DNA from: Methylobacterium organophilum
GTDB lineage: Bacteria > Pseudomonadota > Alphaproteobacteria > Rhizobiales > Beijerinckiaceae
Assembly (NCBI RefSeq): GCF_022179465.1
Contig: NZ_BPQV01000013.1
Coordinates: forward strand, 62,001-126,000
DNA length: 64,000 bases
Reading direction: 5' to 3'
The position numbers were made by a program, and so were the translations under genes. How positions within the stretch are numbered: the stretch's first letter is position 1; every line of letters starts with the position of its first letter. Below, piece after piece: positions 53,846 through 63,178 of this stretch. Under the pieces are notes generated by a model that worked only from the letters and a program-made list of their open reading frames with translations, ran no database searches and was not told the origin of the DNA.

Positions 53846-54112
53846 ATGATTGACCGGATCGCCCTCCTCGCCGCGGCCGCGCTGCTCGCCGCCTCCCCCG
53901 CGCTGGCGGAGACCGTGCCCGCGAGCCCGCCCTCCGGGCGCAACGTCTCCTCGACCGGCCGGGTGATGCCCCCGGCGAGCCCCCGGACCGGCGCCCTGAA
54001 GCCGGAGAGCGAGGCGGCGATGCTGAAGGCGCAGAAGGCGGCCGAGACGCGCAACAAGGCCTGGGACCAGCGCATGCAGCGCACCATGGGCTCGATCTGC
54101 AAGGGCTGCTGA
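53846..54112 (+). CDS. Small secreted protein, unknown function
   Basis: An 88-residue protein with a signal peptide (MIDRIALLAAAALLAASPALA). The mature part contains a Pro/Ser-rich stretch (SPPSGRNVSSTGRVMPPASPRTGALKP), an amphipathic helix (ESEAAMLKAQKAAETRNKAWDQRMQRTM) and a C-terminal CKGC pair. ATG 53846 is the natural start. It lies 34 bases before the OpuCA-type gene on the same strand and may be cotranscribed with it. Confidence 0.68.
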   Translation: MIDRIALLAAAALLAASPALAETVPASPPSGRNVSSTGRVMPPASPRTGALKPESEAAMLKAQKAAETRNKAWDQRMQRTMGSICKGC

Positions 54113-54146
54113 GGGAGTCGCCGCGGGCGGCCGGCGGCACCGCGCC

Positions 54147-55109
54147 GTGATCCGGTTCGAGGGCGCCTCGAAGCGGTTTCCCGGCGCCGCGCACGCCGCC
54201 GTCGCCGCCCTCGACCTCGTCGTCCCCGAGGGCAGCACCTGCGTGCTGATCGGGCCGTCCGGCTGCGGCAAATCGACGACGCTGCGCCTGGTCAACCGGC
54301 TCGTCGAGCCGGATGCCGGCCGGGTGCTCGTCGGGGGCCGGGACGTCGCCGGCCTCGATCCCGTCATCCTGCGCCGGGGCATCGGCTACGTGCTGCAGGG
54401 CATCGGCCTGTTCCCGCACCGGAGCGTCGCGCAGAACGTCGCCACCGTGCCCAAGCTGCTCGGCTGGCCACGGCGCCGGATCGAGGCACGGGTCGACGCC
54501 ATGCTCGACCTCGTCGGGCTCGATCCCGCGACCTATCGCGACCGCCGGCCCGAGGCCCTCTCGGGCGGCCAGCGCCAACGGGTGGGCGTGGCCCGGGCGC
54601 TCGCCGCGGACCCGCCGATCTTGCTGATGGACGAGCCCTTCGGGGCCGTGGACCCCGTCGCCCGCGGCCGGCTCCAGGCCGAGATCGGCGCGATCCTGGC
54701 GCGGCTGCACAAGACGGTGCTGATCGTCACCCACGACATCGGCGAGGCCATGCTGATGGGCGACCGGATCGCGCTGATGCGCGAGGGGCGCCTCGTCCAG
54801 GCCGCGCCCCCCGCGGATCTGCTCGCCGCCCCGGCGGGCGGCTTCGTGGCGGACTTCCTCGGGCAGGACCGGGCCCTGCGCCGCCTCGCCCTGCTGCCCT
54901 GCGGCGACTGGGCCGAGCCGGGCTCGGCCGAAGGCGGGCCGGAGACCAGGCCCGAAGCCTCCCTGCGGGACGCGCTCTCGCGGATGCTGGCCACGGGGCG
55001 CGATCGCCTGCCCCTCTCCGGGCCACCGGGCACGCCCCGGCTCATCACCCTGGCCGCGATCCGGAGGGCGGCCTTCGCGCCTCCCGCCACGACCGAAGAG
55101 ACAGGCTGA
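54147..55109 (+). CDS. Glycine betaine/choline ABC ATPase (OpuCA-type), no permease partner
   Basis: A 320-residue ATPase. Walker A is GPSGCGKST at about 36-44, signature LSGGQRQRVGVARAL near 137, Walker B LLMDEPFGAVDPVARGRL, switch IVTHDIGEAMLMGDRIALM and then the C-terminal QAAPPADLLAAPAGGFVADFLGQD followed by a remnant of a CBS-like domain. These are features of OpuCA/ProV/YehX proteins for compatible solutes. Start is GTG 54147. The gene is followed at once by a convergent NUDIX gene, so no permease or binding-protein gene is near; it must work with a partner elsewhere or be a relic. Confidence 0.87.
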   Translation: MIRFEGASKRFPGAAHAAVAALDLVVPEGSTCVLIGPSGCGKSTTLRLVNRLVEPDAGRVLVGGRDVAGLDPVILRRGIGYVLQGIGLFPHRSVAQNVATVPKLLGWPRRRIEARVDAMLDLVGLDPATYRDRRPEALSGGQRQRVGVARALAADPPILLMDEPFGAVDPVARGRLQAEIGAILARLHKTVLIVTHDIGEAMLMGDRIALMREGRLVQAAPPADLLAAPAGGFVADFLGQDRALRRLALLPCGDWAEPGSAEGGPETRPEASLRDALSRMLATGRDRLPLSGPPGTPRLITLAAIRRAAFAPPATTEETG

Positions 55110-55113
55110 GCTC

Positions 55114-55572
55114 TCAGGCCAGCATGCCGGAATCGCGCTTGCAGGCGGCGCGGATGATGCCCGCGAGCCCCGCCTCGACCACGGCCTCGGCGGCCTCCGA
55201 CGGGGAGAACCAGCGGCCGTCGCGCTGGTCCTGCTCGGGCCATTTCTTGAGTTGCCGGCGCACCTCGAGGGGATAGACTCGGACCTGGCAGAGCACCGAA
55301 TCCCGGTTCTTGAGCCGCTTCTCGTAGAAGTAGTAGCCGAGGGCGCGCTTGCCGATATGCCCGAGGAGTCCCGCCTCCTCGTAGGCCTCCTGTGCGGCGG
55401 CCTCGTAGGGCTTGCGGCCCTTCATCGGCCAGCCCTTGGGGATGACCCAGCGCCGGCTCTCCCGAGAGGTCACGAGGAGAATTTCGAGGCCGCCTTCAGC
55501 CGTGCGGCGATAGGGCAGCGCCCCCACCTGCCGCCGGGCCTCTCGCTCGATCGAGATCAACCCTGCCGTCAT
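55114..55572 (-). CDS. NUDIX hydrolase (DIPP-like)
   Basis: A 152-residue NUDIX protein similar to diphosphoinositol-polyphosphate phosphohydrolases and diadenosine polyphosphate hydrolases. VGALPYRRTAEGGLEILLVTSRESRRWVIPKGWPMKGRKPYEAAAQEAYEEAGLLG contains the NUDIX helix (residues 46-69), with the usual GE replaced by GR but the catalytic EAYEEAG intact, as in several alphaproteobacterial relatives. It hydrolyses a nucleoside-diphosphate-linked compound; which one is unknown. Upstream bases to 55838 hold no other gene. Confidence 0.88.
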   Translation of the reverse strand: MTAGLISIEREARRQVGALPYRRTAEGGLEILLVTSRESRRWVIPKGWPMKGRKPYEAAAQEAYEEAGLLGHIGKRALGYYFYEKRLKNRDSVLCQVRVYPLEVRRQLKKWPEQDQRDGRWFSPSEAAEAVVEAGLAGIIRAACKRDSGMLA

Positions 55573-55838
55573 CGCAGGTCAACGAGCCGATGACGCAACG
55601 GTTCGCTTCCGGACACAAGAGGGTGCGCCCGGACGAGGGAGGATGAGCCCGGCACCGAGAGGAGGCAGGCCTCTGCAACTTTGCGATGAATCATCGGCGG
55701 GGCGAAGCGGGAGATCAGCCGGACGGCGCGATGCGAGACATCCCCACCGCGACGCACCACTAGCCGAGGTCGAGCCTCTTCCTCAAGAGATCCTTAACCG
55801 GCAAATCAACATTGGCGCGGCTTGCCAAGGCCGCCCGG
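55573..55838. other. Intergenic stretch between NUDIX and ohrR
   Basis: These 266 bases hold the NUDIX promoter region and the ohrR 3' end. The part from 55,780 on is AT-richer (AAGAGATCCTTAACCGGCAAATCAACATT). No gene, RNA or clear operator was seen. Confidence 0.45.
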
Positions 55839-56303
55839 TCACCCCGCCATGCTCAGGCTGTCGATGAGGGCGTTGAGATCGGCGCGCATGGCCTGGATCT
55901 CCGGCTCCGTGAGATGCAGCTGGCACATGACCGCCTGGCGGACGGCGAGGGCCTCGGAGCGCAGGTCGCGCCCCTTCGGAGTGAGCGCGATCTCGACCTC
56001 GCGCTCGTCGGACTGCCGGCGGCTGCGCAGCAGCAGGCCGGAGCCCTCCAGGCGCTTCAGCACGGGGGTGAGCGTGCCGGAATCGAGCCGCAGCCGGCGC
56101 CCGATATCGGAGACGGTGATGCCGTCGCTCTCCCAGAGCACCAGCAGCACGAGATATTGCGGATAGGTCAGACCCATCCGCTCCAGCATCGGACGGTACG
56201 ACTTCGTCATCCGATGGGCGGCGGCGTAGAGGGCGTAGCAGAGCTGGTTGTCGAGCAGCAGAGGGTCTCTCAGCGTCTCTGCCGATTCCTTCGGAGCGTT
56301 CAC
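55839..56303 (-). CDS. ohrR: OhrR, organic-hydroperoxide-sensing MarR repressor
   Basis: A 154-residue MarR repressor. The residues match the Xanthomonas two-cysteine OhrR by number: the sensing Cys22 in NQLCYALYA, Tyr36 in KSYRPM, Tyr47 in GLTYPQYLVLL, and the resolving Cys127 in AVMCQLHLTE. The winged helix includes ITVSDIGRRLRLDSGTLTPVLKRLEGSGLLLRSRR. Start is GTG 56303, since it restores that numbering. OhrR normally represses the adjacent ohr peroxidase gene, but none is next to it here. Confidence 0.9.
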   Translation of the reverse strand: MNAPKESAETLRDPLLLDNQLCYALYAAAHRMTKSYRPMLERMGLTYPQYLVLLVLWESDGITVSDIGRRLRLDSGTLTPVLKRLEGSGLLLRSRRQSDEREVEIALTPKGRDLRSEALAVRQAVMCQLHLTEPEIQAMRADLNALIDSLSMAG

Positions 56304-56745
56304 TGTCCAAACCCCGCCCTTCGACGACCCGAGGCTCCGGCCGCGTGCCCATCCGTGGCGGGCCGCGCGGCGGTGCAAAGCTCGGCGGCGCGCAACCGGC
56401 CGCAACACCGATCACGCATGATAGCGGACGGGAAACGGCACGCCATCTGCCGGAACATTCCGCCGCATCCTCTGGAAACTTTTCTTAGAAACTGGCGCGA
56501 AACCTCCCCAGGCGCAACCGCCGCCGGAGCTGGGCCGGGGAGAATGACGAAATATTCCTCATCCTGACCGGGATAAAATGGCGCATCCGGCGACGCGTTC
56601 CCTCGCCTGCCGGTCCATGACCGGCAAGAGACTGCCAGGGCGCCGCGCAAGGGCGGCAGCCCTGGCGCCGACCCGAGGCGTTCAAGAGCCGCTGTCGTGA
56701 CGCGCGCGCGCACGCCGAACCGGTGTCCACGCCGGCGAGAGGGCT
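56304..56745. other. Intergenic stretch between ohrR and DUF983
   Basis: These 442 bases hold the ohrR promoter. An Arg-rich frame of 81 codons is present but looks like shadow coding. No ohr gene, OhrR-type palindrome or RNA gene was recognised by eye, which is why OhrR looks orphan. Confidence 0.5.
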
Positions 56746-57150
56746 CTAGCGGAAGCGCCCCTCGGCGGCCTTGTTGTGGAACTGGAGAGCCGCCAGCAGG
56801 CCCTTCAGCGGCCGCACCAGGAGCAGGCTGAGGCCAATCGAGAGCGTGCCCGCCACCGCCGCATGCAGCCACATCGGCGGCTCGTAGGTGATCTCCAGCC
56901 AGAGGGCGGTGGCGACCACGACCGCGCCGACGATCGACATCACGAAGAAGGCCGGCCCGTCCGCGGAATCGAAGGCGGAGAAATCCTGCCCGCAGACCTC
57001 GCAGGTGGGGCGGAAGCTGAGATAGCCCTTGAACATGTGCCCCTCGCCGCAACGGGGGCAGCGCCCGCGCAGGCCCGTCGGGATCGGAGGCGGCTCGTTG
57101 GCGATGGGGCGTGTCACGTCGTTCGAACTCCGGAAGACCAGGCGACCCAT
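56746..57150 (-). CDS. DUF983 membrane protein with zinc ribbon
   Basis: A 134-residue protein. Two CxxC pairs, CPRCGEG (Cys31, Cys34) and CEVCGQD (Cys50, Cys53), form a zinc ribbon, and two membrane segments follow (DGPAFFVMSIVGAVVVATALWLEI and LHAAVAGTLSIGLSLLLVRPLKGLL). In alphaproteobacteria this gene sits beside the cytochrome oxidase genes, as here, but the role is unknown. It is 157 bases downstream of ctaE, and a strong terminator lies between, so it has its own promoter. SURF1 and threonine synthase, often next in the cluster, are missing. Confidence 0.88.
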   Translation of the reverse strand: MGRLVFRSSNDVTRPIANEPPPIPTGLRGRCPRCGEGHMFKGYLSFRPTCEVCGQDFSAFDSADGPAFFVMSIVGAVVVATALWLEITYEPPMWLHAAVAGTLSIGLSLLLVRPLKGLLAALQFHNKAAEGRFR

Positions 57151-57254
57151 CCCGGGAACCTCCCGGCACGACGAAACGGTCCGCCAGCGGACCCGATATC
57201 GCATCCGCCCGGTCCCGGCGGAACGTCGCAGGGCGCAACGGCGCCCCGCGCATG

Positions 57255-57280
57255 AAAAAGGGCGGCTCGCGCCGCCCCTT
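57255..57280 (-). terminator. Intrinsic terminator after ctaE
   Basis: On the minus strand GGGCGGC pairs with GCCGCCC around a four-base loop, followed by TTTTT. It starts about 27 bases after the ctaE stop and should end the cta operon. Confidence 0.88.
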
Positions 57281-57306
57281 CCGTCGTCCCTGGGATCAGG
57301 CTGCGC

Positions 57307-58167
57307 TCAGCCGTGGGCGGCGTGGCCGACGCCCGAGCCCCAGACGTAGATGGCGGCGAACAGGAACAGCCAGACCACGTCGACGAAGTGCCAGTACCAG
57401 GCGGCGAACTCGAAGCCGAGGTGCTGCTTGGGCGTGAAGTCGCCCTTGTAGGCGCGCAGCAGGCAGACGGCGAGGAAGATCGTGCCGATGATGACGTGGG
57501 CGCCGTGGAAGCCTGTCGCCATGAAGAAGGTCGACGAGTAGATGCTGCCCGAGAAGCCGAAATGGGCGTGGCTGTACTCGTAGGCCTGGCAGGCGGTGAA
57601 CAGCACGCCGAGGATGATCGTCAGCCACAGGCCGTATTTGAGGCCCTTGCGGTCGCCGTGCAGCAGGGCGTGGTGGGCCCAGGTCACGGTGGTGCCGGAG
57701 GTGAGCAGGATCAGCGTGTTGAGCAGCGGCAGGTGCCAGGGGTCGAAGGCCTCGATACCCTTGGGCGGCCAGACGCCGCCGGTGAACTCGACGCGGGTCG
57801 CCTGGATCGGGTCGGCGGTGTAGAGAGCCGCCTCGAAATAGGCCCAGAACCAGGCCACGAAGAACATCACCTCGGAGGCGATGAACATGATCATGCCGTA
57901 GCGGTGGTGCAGCTGCACGACGCGGGTGTGGTCGCCGCTATTGGCCTCGTGGGCGACGTCCTTCCACCAGGACAGCATGGTGTAGAGCACGCCGAGGGTG
58001 CCGGCGCCGAAGATGTAGGGGCCGACGGCGAGGTTGCCGAGCGTCAGGCTCTTCATCCAGAAGACCGCGCCGAAGGCCATCAGGAAGCCGGAGAACGCGC
58101 CGATCAGGGGCCACGGGCTCGGATTGATGATGTGGTAGTCGTGGTTCTTGGCGTGGGCCTCGGCCAT
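57307..58167 (-). CDS. ctaE: Cytochrome c oxidase subunit III
   Basis: A 286-residue membrane protein with seven helices. It starts [29 protein letters not shown], carries [29 protein letters not shown], the extra-loop [37 protein letters not shown] and ends in [20 protein letters not shown] and [22 protein letters not shown], the classical subunit III pattern. It is the last gene of the cta operon. Confidence 0.96.
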   Translation of the reverse strand: MAEAHAKNHDYHIINPSPWPLIGAFSGFLMAFGAVFWMKSLTLGNLAVGPYIFGAGTLGVLYTMLSWWKDVAHEANSGDHTRVVQLHHRYGMIMFIASEVMFFVAWFWAYFEAALYTADPIQATRVEFTGGVWPPKGIEAFDPWHLPLLNTLILLTSGTTVTWAHHALLHGDRKGLKYGLWLTIILGVLFTACQAYEYSHAHFGFSGSIYSSTFFMATGFHGAHVIIGTIFLAVCLLRAYKGDFTPKQHLGFEFAAWYWHFVDVVWLFLFAAIYVWGSGVGHAAHG

Positions 58168-58316
58168 CGTCGTCGCTCTCCTCACCCCCGGCTCCGGCCG
58201 CCCGCGGCACCGGTCCCGTTCTCTTCGTTGCGGCGGGGTTCCCCGCCTTTCCGGCCCGACCACTATCGCGGTCGGGAAGCTGTTGTCACGCTTGGCGCGA
58301 AAGGAATCGCCCCGCG

Positions 58317-58922
58317 TCAGAAGTTCTTCCGCTCCCCGGCCTCCACGCTCGCCGTATCCGCGGCGGGCGCCCCGTTCTTCGAGGCGAAGTAGGTGTAGGA
58401 CAGGGTCATCTCGTCGAGGCCGCCGATATCGGGGTCGCGGCGCAGCTTGGGATCGACGTAGAAGACCAGCGGGAAATCCATGCTCTCGCCCGGCTGCAGC
58501 GTGTGCTCGCTGAAGCAGAAGCACTCCACCTTCACGAAGTAGGCGCCCATCAGGTCGGGCTGCACGTTGAAGGTCGCGATGCCGGTCGCGGGCTTCAGGC
58601 CGTTGTTCTTCACGGTGAAGAACACCGTCTTGGTCTCGCCGGGCGTCGCCGAGACGCTGCGCGTCTCCGGCCGGAAGCTCCAGGACAGGGTCTTGGCGAC
58701 GTTGGTGTCGAAATGGACCGTGAGCGGCTTGGCCGTGCCGTCCGCCAGGGCGAGGCCCGGGGCGACGCCGCGCACCGGCGTGCCGTCGAAGCCCGTCGCC
58801 TTGCAGAACAGGTCGTAGAGCGGCACCGAGGCGAAGGCGAGCCCGGTCATGCCGAGGACGAGGCCGGCGCAGGCGATCGCCGTCCAGCGCGCCCCGTTGC
58901 CCGTGCTCCCGCTGCTGCGCAT
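58317..58922 (-). CDS. ctaG: Cytochrome c oxidase assembly protein CtaG (Cox11)
   Basis: A 201-residue copper chaperone that inserts CuB into subunit I. One membrane helix ([31 protein letters not shown], with a conserved Cys40) is followed by the periplasmic domain with the copper pair [16 protein letters not shown] (Cys134, Cys136) and MTLSYTYFA at the end. It lies between the 54-residue protein gene and ctaE in the operon. Confidence 0.96.
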   Translation of the reverse strand: MRSSGSTGNGARWTAIACAGLVLGMTGLAFASVPLYDLFCKATGFDGTPVRGVAPGLALADGTAKPLTVHFDTNVAKTLSWSFRPETRSVSATPGETKTVFFTVKNNGLKPATGIATFNVQPDLMGAYFVKVECFCFSEHTLQPGESMDFPLVFYVDPKLRRDPDIGGLDEMTLSYTYFASKNGAPAADTASVEAGERKNF

Positions 58923-58935
58923 CGCCGATCCGTCC

Positions 58936-59100
58936 TCAGAGCGGCCGGTTGAGGATCTGCGGCCCGAGCTTGGCGATCGTCAGCACGAAGAACAGCAGGA
59001 CGAGCGCGCCGAGCGTCAGGGCGATGGCGACCGAGCGCTTGCGCCGGGCCTTGGCCTCTTCCGGCGTGAGCGGGCGGATGCCCTCGGGCAGGTTCGACAT
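58936..59100 (-). CDS. Small cta-operon membrane protein (CoxF-like)
   Basis: A 54-residue protein: MSNLPEGIRPLTPEEAKARR, basic residues, then one helix SVAIALTLGALVLLFFVLTIAKLG. The LTPEE..ARR..N/S.A..L.L...L.LF..T..K LG pattern is that of the tiny CoxF proteins found between ctaB and ctaG in alphaproteobacteria. Its role in oxidase assembly is inferred from position. It lies eight bases after ctaB and 13 before ctaG. Confidence 0.85.
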   Translation of the reverse strand: MSNLPEGIRPLTPEEAKARRKRSVAIALTLGALVLLFFVLTIAKLGPQILNRPL

Positions 59101-59108
59101 GGCCGTGC

Positions 59109-60071
59109 TCACGCCAGGACCGCGCGGAACAGGCCGAGGCCCTGCTCCGCCAGCAGCGCCGAGAACAGCACGAAGAGGTAGAGGATCGAGAAGCCGAACA
59201 GGCCCATGGCGGCCTTGCGCTCCGCCTCGCCCTCGCGCCGGCGATAGACCTGCGCCGCGCCGGCCAGCATGCCGAGGCCGCCCACGAGGCCGACCACGCC
59301 GTAGAGCCAGCCGCCGAAGCCGAGGGCCACGGGGGCGAGCCCGAGCGGCACCAGCAGCAGGGTGTACCAGACGATCTGGCGGCGGGTGGAGTCGGGACCG
59401 GCGACGTTGGGCATCATCGGGATGCCGGCCTTGGCGTATTCGCCGCTCTTCACCAGCGCCAGCGCCCAGAAATGGGGCGGCGTCCAGATGAAGATGATCG
59501 CGAACAGGATCAGCGACTCGATGCCGACATGGCCCGTCACCGCGGCCTGGCCGACCACGGGCGGCAGCGCCCCGGCGGCGCCGCCGATGACGATGTTCTG
59601 CGGCGTCGCGCGCTTCAGCCACATCGAGTAGATCACGGCGTAGAAGACGATCGTGAAGGCGAGCAGCCCGGCGGCGAGCCAGTTCGAGGCGAGCCCCAGG
59701 ATCAGCACCGAGCCGACCGAGAGCACGATGCCGAAGGCCAAGGCCTCGTCGGGGCGGATGCGCCCGGCGGGGATCGGCCGGGTCGCGGTGCGCGTCATCA
59801 CCGCGTCGATATCGGCATCCCACCACATGTTGAGGCAGCCCGAGGCCCCGGCGCCCACGGCGATCATCAGCAGCGAGATGCCGGCCACGACCGGGTTCAC
59901 GCTGGCATGGGAGACCACCATGCCGACGAGGGCCGTGAAGATCACGAGCACCATCACCCGCGGCTTCAGCAGGGCGAAGAAATCGGAGACCTCGCCTCCC
60001 GCCGCGCCCATCGCGGGCGCGAAGGCCGGCCGATCCGCGCCGGCACCGAGGCTGTTCGACAGAACCGTCAT
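59109..60071 (-). CDS. ctaB: Protoheme IX farnesyltransferase (haem O synthase)
   Basis: A 320-residue UbiA-family membrane enzyme with about nine helices. It adds farnesyl to haem b, making haem o for the oxidase. The two Asp-rich loops are visible: [25 protein letters not shown] and [19 protein letters not shown], then [13 protein letters not shown]-type text ([15 protein letters not shown]) and [10 protein letters not shown]. It follows ctaD with a 159-base hairpin-rich gap and precedes the CoxF-like gene. Confidence 0.96.
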   Translation of the reverse strand: MTVLSNSLGAGADRPAFAPAMGAAGGEVSDFFALLKPRVMVLVIFTALVGMVVSHASVNPVVAGISLLMIAVGAGASGCLNMWWDADIDAVMTRTATRPIPAGRIRPDEALAFGIVLSVGSVLILGLASNWLAAGLLAFTIVFYAVIYSMWLKRATPQNIVIGGAAGALPPVVGQAAVTGHVGIESLILFAIIFIWTPPHFWALALVKSGEYAKAGIPMMPNVAGPDSTRRQIVWYTLLLVPLGLAPVALGFGGWLYGVVGLVGGLGMLAGAAQVYRRREGEAERKAAMGLFGFSILYLFVLFSALLAEQGLGLFRAVLA

Positions 60072-60191
60072 GAACCCACGTGCTTCTCGAAGCGTCGGCC
60101 CCGGGGGGCCGTCTTTCTCAATCCGCGCGCCCTTCCGGATCTCGGAAGCGTCGCCCTTTGCGGGCGGCCCCGCGGGGCCACCCGGAAAGGG

Positions 60192-60215
60192 CGAGGACCG
60201 CCGGGGCGGTCCTCG
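60192..60215 (-). terminator. Hairpin in the ctaD-ctaB gap
   Basis: CGAGGACCGCC pairs with GGCGGTCCTCG around a very short loop, right after the ctaD stop, and the minus strand then reads CCCTTTCC. The gap holds other stems (GCCCTTT/AAAGGGC around 60153-60193; GGCCCC/GGGGCC near 60092-60104). It may reduce ctaB expression relative to ctaD. Confidence 0.5.
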
Positions 60216-60230
60216 CGTTGTGTCGGTCCC

Positions 60231-61859
60231 TTAGTGCGCCGGCTCGTCGACGATCTTCGGGAGCGTCTCGAACTGGTGGAAGGGCGGGGGAGAGGACAGG
60301 GTCCACTCCAGGGTCGTGGCGCCCTCGCCCCAGGGATTGTCCGCGGCGCGGGTCTTCGAGCGGAAGGCCAGCACGATGCCGATGAAGAACACGACCATGC
60401 CGAGGGCGAAGATGTGGCCGCCCATGGTCGCGACCTTGTGCCAGGGCGCGAAGGCCTCCGGGTAGTCGGCATAGCGACGCGGCATGCCGGCGAGACCCAG
60501 GAAGTGCATCGGGAAGAACAGGATGTTCGCGCCGATGAAGGCCAGCCAGAAGTGCAGCTTGCCGGCCCATTCCGGGATGACGTGGCCGGTCATCTTCGGG
60601 AACCAGTAGTAGACGCCGGCGAAGATGATGAACACCGCGCCGAGCGACAGCACGTAGTGGAAGTGCGCGACGACGTAGTAGGTGTCGTGCAGGTACTTAT
60701 CGACCGCCGAGTTGGCGAGCACGACGCCGGTCACGCCGCCGACCGTGAACAGGAAGATGAAGCCCACCGCCCAGTGCATCGCGGCGGTGAAGCGGATCGA
60801 GCCGCCCCACATGGTCGCGATCCAGGAGAAGATCTTCACGCCGGTCGGGACCGCGATCACCATGGTCGCGAAGACGAAGTAGGACTGCGTCTGCAGCGAC
60901 AGGCCGACGGTGTACATGTGGTGCGCCCACACGACGAAGCCGACGACGCCGATGGCGACCATGGCGTAGGCCATGGCGAGGTAGCCGAAGACCGGCTTCT
61001 TCGAGAAGGTCGCGATGATGTGCGAGACGATGCCGAAGGCCGGCAGGATCATCACGTACACCTCGGGGTGGCCGAAGAACCAGAACAGGTGCTGGTAGAG
61101 GACGGGGTCGCCGCCGCCGGCCGGGTCGAAGAAGGTGGTGCCGAAGTTGCGGTCCACGAGCAGCATCGTGATCGCGCCGGCGAGCACCGGGAGCGACAGG
61201 AGCAGCAGGAAGGCGGTGACGAGCTCGGCCCAGGCGAAGAGCGGCATCTTGTGCAGCGTCATGCCGGGGGCGCGCATGTTCAGGATGGTGGTGATGAAGT
61301 TGATCGCGCCGAGGATCGAGCCCGCGCCCGCGAGGTGCAGCGAGAAGATCGCGAAATCGACCGCCGGGCCGGGATGGCCGGAGGACGAGGAGAGCGGCGG
61401 ATAGACCGTCCAGCCGGTACCCGCGCCGTTGGCGCCGGGCGAGCCCTCGACGAACAGCGAGCAGACCAGGCAGCAGAAGCCCGAGACCGTCAGCCAGAAG
61501 GAGATGTTGTTCATCCGCGGGAAGGCCATGTCCGGCGCGCCGATCATCAGCGGGACGAACCAGTTGCCGAAGCCGCCGATCAGGGCGGGCATCACCATGA
61601 AGAACACCATGATGAGGCCGTGGCCGGTCACGAACACGTTGTAGGTGGCCGGATTGGAGAAGTACTGGAGCCCGGGCTCCTCCATCTCCATGCGGATGCC
61701 GAAGGAGAGGAACGCGCCGATGATGCCCGCGAAGAAGGCGAACAGCAGGTAGAGCGTGCCGATGTCCTTGTGGTTCGTGGAGAGGAACCAGCGGACGAAG
61801 AAGGAGGGTTTGTGATCGTGGTGGGCGTCGTGCCCGGCATGTGCTGCGGCGGTAGCCAT
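60231..61859 (-). CDS. ctaD: Cytochrome c oxidase subunit I
   Basis: A 542-residue twelve-helix subunit that holds haem a, haem a3 and Cu[17 protein letters not shown] begins the conserved part, His80 in [17 protein letters not shown] is a haem a ligand, [20 protein letters not shown] has the crosslinked His-Tyr pair, [11 protein letters not shown] supplies the CuB His pair and [15 protein letters not shown] the other haem ligands. ATG 61859 was chosen as the 18-residue longer frame lacks family features. Confidence 0.97.
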   Translation of the reverse strand: MATAAAHAGHDAHHDHKPSFFVRWFLSTNHKDIGTLYLLFAFFAGIIGAFLSFGIRMEMEEPGLQYFSNPATYNVFVTGHGLIMVFFMVMPALIGGFGNWFVPLMIGAPDMAFPRMNNISFWLTVSGFCCLVCSLFVEGSPGANGAGTGWTVYPPLSSSSGHPGPAVDFAIFSLHLAGAGSILGAINFITTILNMRAPGMTLHKMPLFAWAELVTAFLLLLSLPVLAGAITMLLVDRNFGTTFFDPAGGGDPVLYQHLFWFFGHPEVYVMILPAFGIVSHIIATFSKKPVFGYLAMAYAMVAIGVVGFVVWAHHMYTVGLSLQTQSYFVFATMVIAVPTGVKIFSWIATMWGGSIRFTAAMHWAVGFIFLFTVGGVTGVVLANSAVDKYLHDTYYVVAHFHYVLSLGAVFIIFAGVYYWFPKMTGHVIPEWAGKLHFWLAFIGANILFFPMHFLGLAGMPRRYADYPEAFAPWHKVATMGGHIFALGMVVFFIGIVLAFRSKTRAADNPWGEGATTLEWTLSSPPPFHQFETLPKIVDEPAH

Positions 61860-61958
61860 CGATGCTGACCTTGCTCGGGTGTTTCCTAGATCTCGCGGGA
61901 TGAGAGCCGGCAACCCGCGCGGGGTGCCGGTCCTCCTCTCAGGCCGTGGGCCGGTTCG

Positions 61959-62792
61959 TTACCGGGCGGCGACCTTCGTGCCGCCGTCGATGGCGGCGAA
62001 CTTGGTCTTCGCTTCCGTGAGCCACTGGGCGTAGGCCTCCTCGCTCACCACACGCACGGTGATCGGCATGTAGGCATGGCGGGCGCCGCAGAGCTCCGAG
62101 CACTGGCCGTGATAGGTCCCCTCCCGCTCGGCCTTGAACCACCACTGGTTCAGGCGGCCGGGGATCGCGTCGATCTTGCCGCCGAAGGACGGCACGGCCC
62201 AGGAATGGATCACGTCGCCGGAGGTGACCTGCACCTTGACGACCTTGTTCACCGGAACGACCACCTCGTTGTCGTTCTGGAGGAGCTTGGGCTCCTTCTC
62301 CTCGTCGACGTTGGCGTCGAAGGTGAAGCCGCCCTTGTCGCCGTCCTGCGGGTACTCGTAGGACCAGTACCAGGCGTGCCCGATCACCTTGACCATCACG
62401 TCGGCCTTCGGGTCCGAGAGCTGCGTGCGCAGCAGGCGGAACGAGGGGATGGCGACGGCGACGAGGATCAGGACGGGGATGATCGTCCAGGCCACCTCGA
62501 TGGCGGTGTTGTGCGTGGTGCGCGAGGGGCGCGGGTTCGCCTTCTCGCTGAACTTGACGATGCAGTAGACCAGCAGCGCCAGCACGAAGATCGAGATGCC
62601 GAAGGCGAGCAGGTGCAGGTAGTGCTCGAACAGGGCGAGATCGGCGGCCTCGGCGGTGACGGGGACCTGACGGCCCATCTGCCAGCGCTCCGGATGACCG
62701 ACCGGCTCGGCAAAAGCCGGCACCATGGAGGCGAGAAGGGCGCCTGCGGCGACTCCCCACGACGACCGATGTTGGCGCTTCACCGTCCTCAT
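61959..62792 (-). CDS. ctaC: Cytochrome c oxidase subunit II
   Basis: A 277-residue subunit. The signal peptide (SWGVAAGALLASMVPAFA) is followed by two helices (YLHLLAFGISIFVLALLVYCIVKF, AWTIIPVLILVAVAIPSF) and the CuA domain. CuA ligands are His196, Cys231, Glu233, Cys235, His239 and Met242 in VIHSWAVPSFGGK and HGQCSELCGARHAYM. Start ATG 62792 was chosen (MRTVKRQ); a GTG three codons later is possible, and the 59-residue longer frame is not conserved. First gene of the operon and divergent from fdhD. Confidence 0.96.
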   Translation of the reverse strand: MRTVKRQHRSSWGVAAGALLASMVPAFAEPVGHPERWQMGRQVPVTAEAADLALFEHYLHLLAFGISIFVLALLVYCIVKFSEKANPRPSRTTHNTAIEVAWTIIPVLILVAVAIPSFRLLRTQLSDPKADVMVKVIGHAWYWSYEYPQDGDKGGFTFDANVDEEKEPKLLQNDNEVVVPVNKVVKVQVTSGDVIHSWAVPSFGGKIDAIPGRLNQWWFKAEREGTYHGQCSELCGARHAYMPITVRVVSEEAYAQWLTEAKTKFAAIDGGTKVAAR

Positions 62793-63178
62793 AGGCCTCT
62801 TTGGCTCCCCGGTTCCCTTGATTTCATTGGTGGGCACCGCATCTGAATGCAGAATGCAGGCCGGGCGATCGGCGGACCGGGTGGGCGTGCGCGGGCACAC
62901 CGCCGGATTCTCGACCGCGACGTAGAACCATACTGATTGCAAATGCGCAACCGCCTGAGCGTCGCACAAGCGTGGCGGTTCCCGGAGCGCTGGCGATTTT
63001 TCGTTTCCAAAGCAAATTATTGAGCGATCGCCGGATGATCGCGGGTGCGATTCCGTGAGCGGGCGGACGTTATGCCGCCCCCCGGCCCCGGCGGCGCTGC
63101 CCGGAAGTATCGTTCCGCCCGGGCTCCGGGGTAAAGCAGGACCCGACCGTCGAACCGACGCCGCATGGAGGGACGCCC
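62793..63178. other. Divergent promoter region of ctaC and fdhD
   Basis: These 386 bases hold the promoter of the cta operon and that of fdhD. The middle part (62930-63030) is less GC-rich, with ATACTGATTGCAAATGC and AAAGCAAATTATTGAG. Short frames over it lack family features. No RNA gene seen. Confidence 0.5.

Noticed and set aside
56485-56730. Small minus-strand frame between ohrR and DUF983
   Set aside because: Arg-rich, no ribosome site and no resemblance to Ohr or another family.
59472-61868. A 798-codon plus-strand frame over ctaB and ctaD
   Set aside because: It is antisense to two well-conserved oxidase genes and translates to His/Asp/Glu/Arg-rich text.
63024-63042. Inverted repeat GCGATC-N7-GATCGC upstream of fdhD
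   Set aside because: Six-base arms with CG-rich content are expected by chance in this DNA; no other support.
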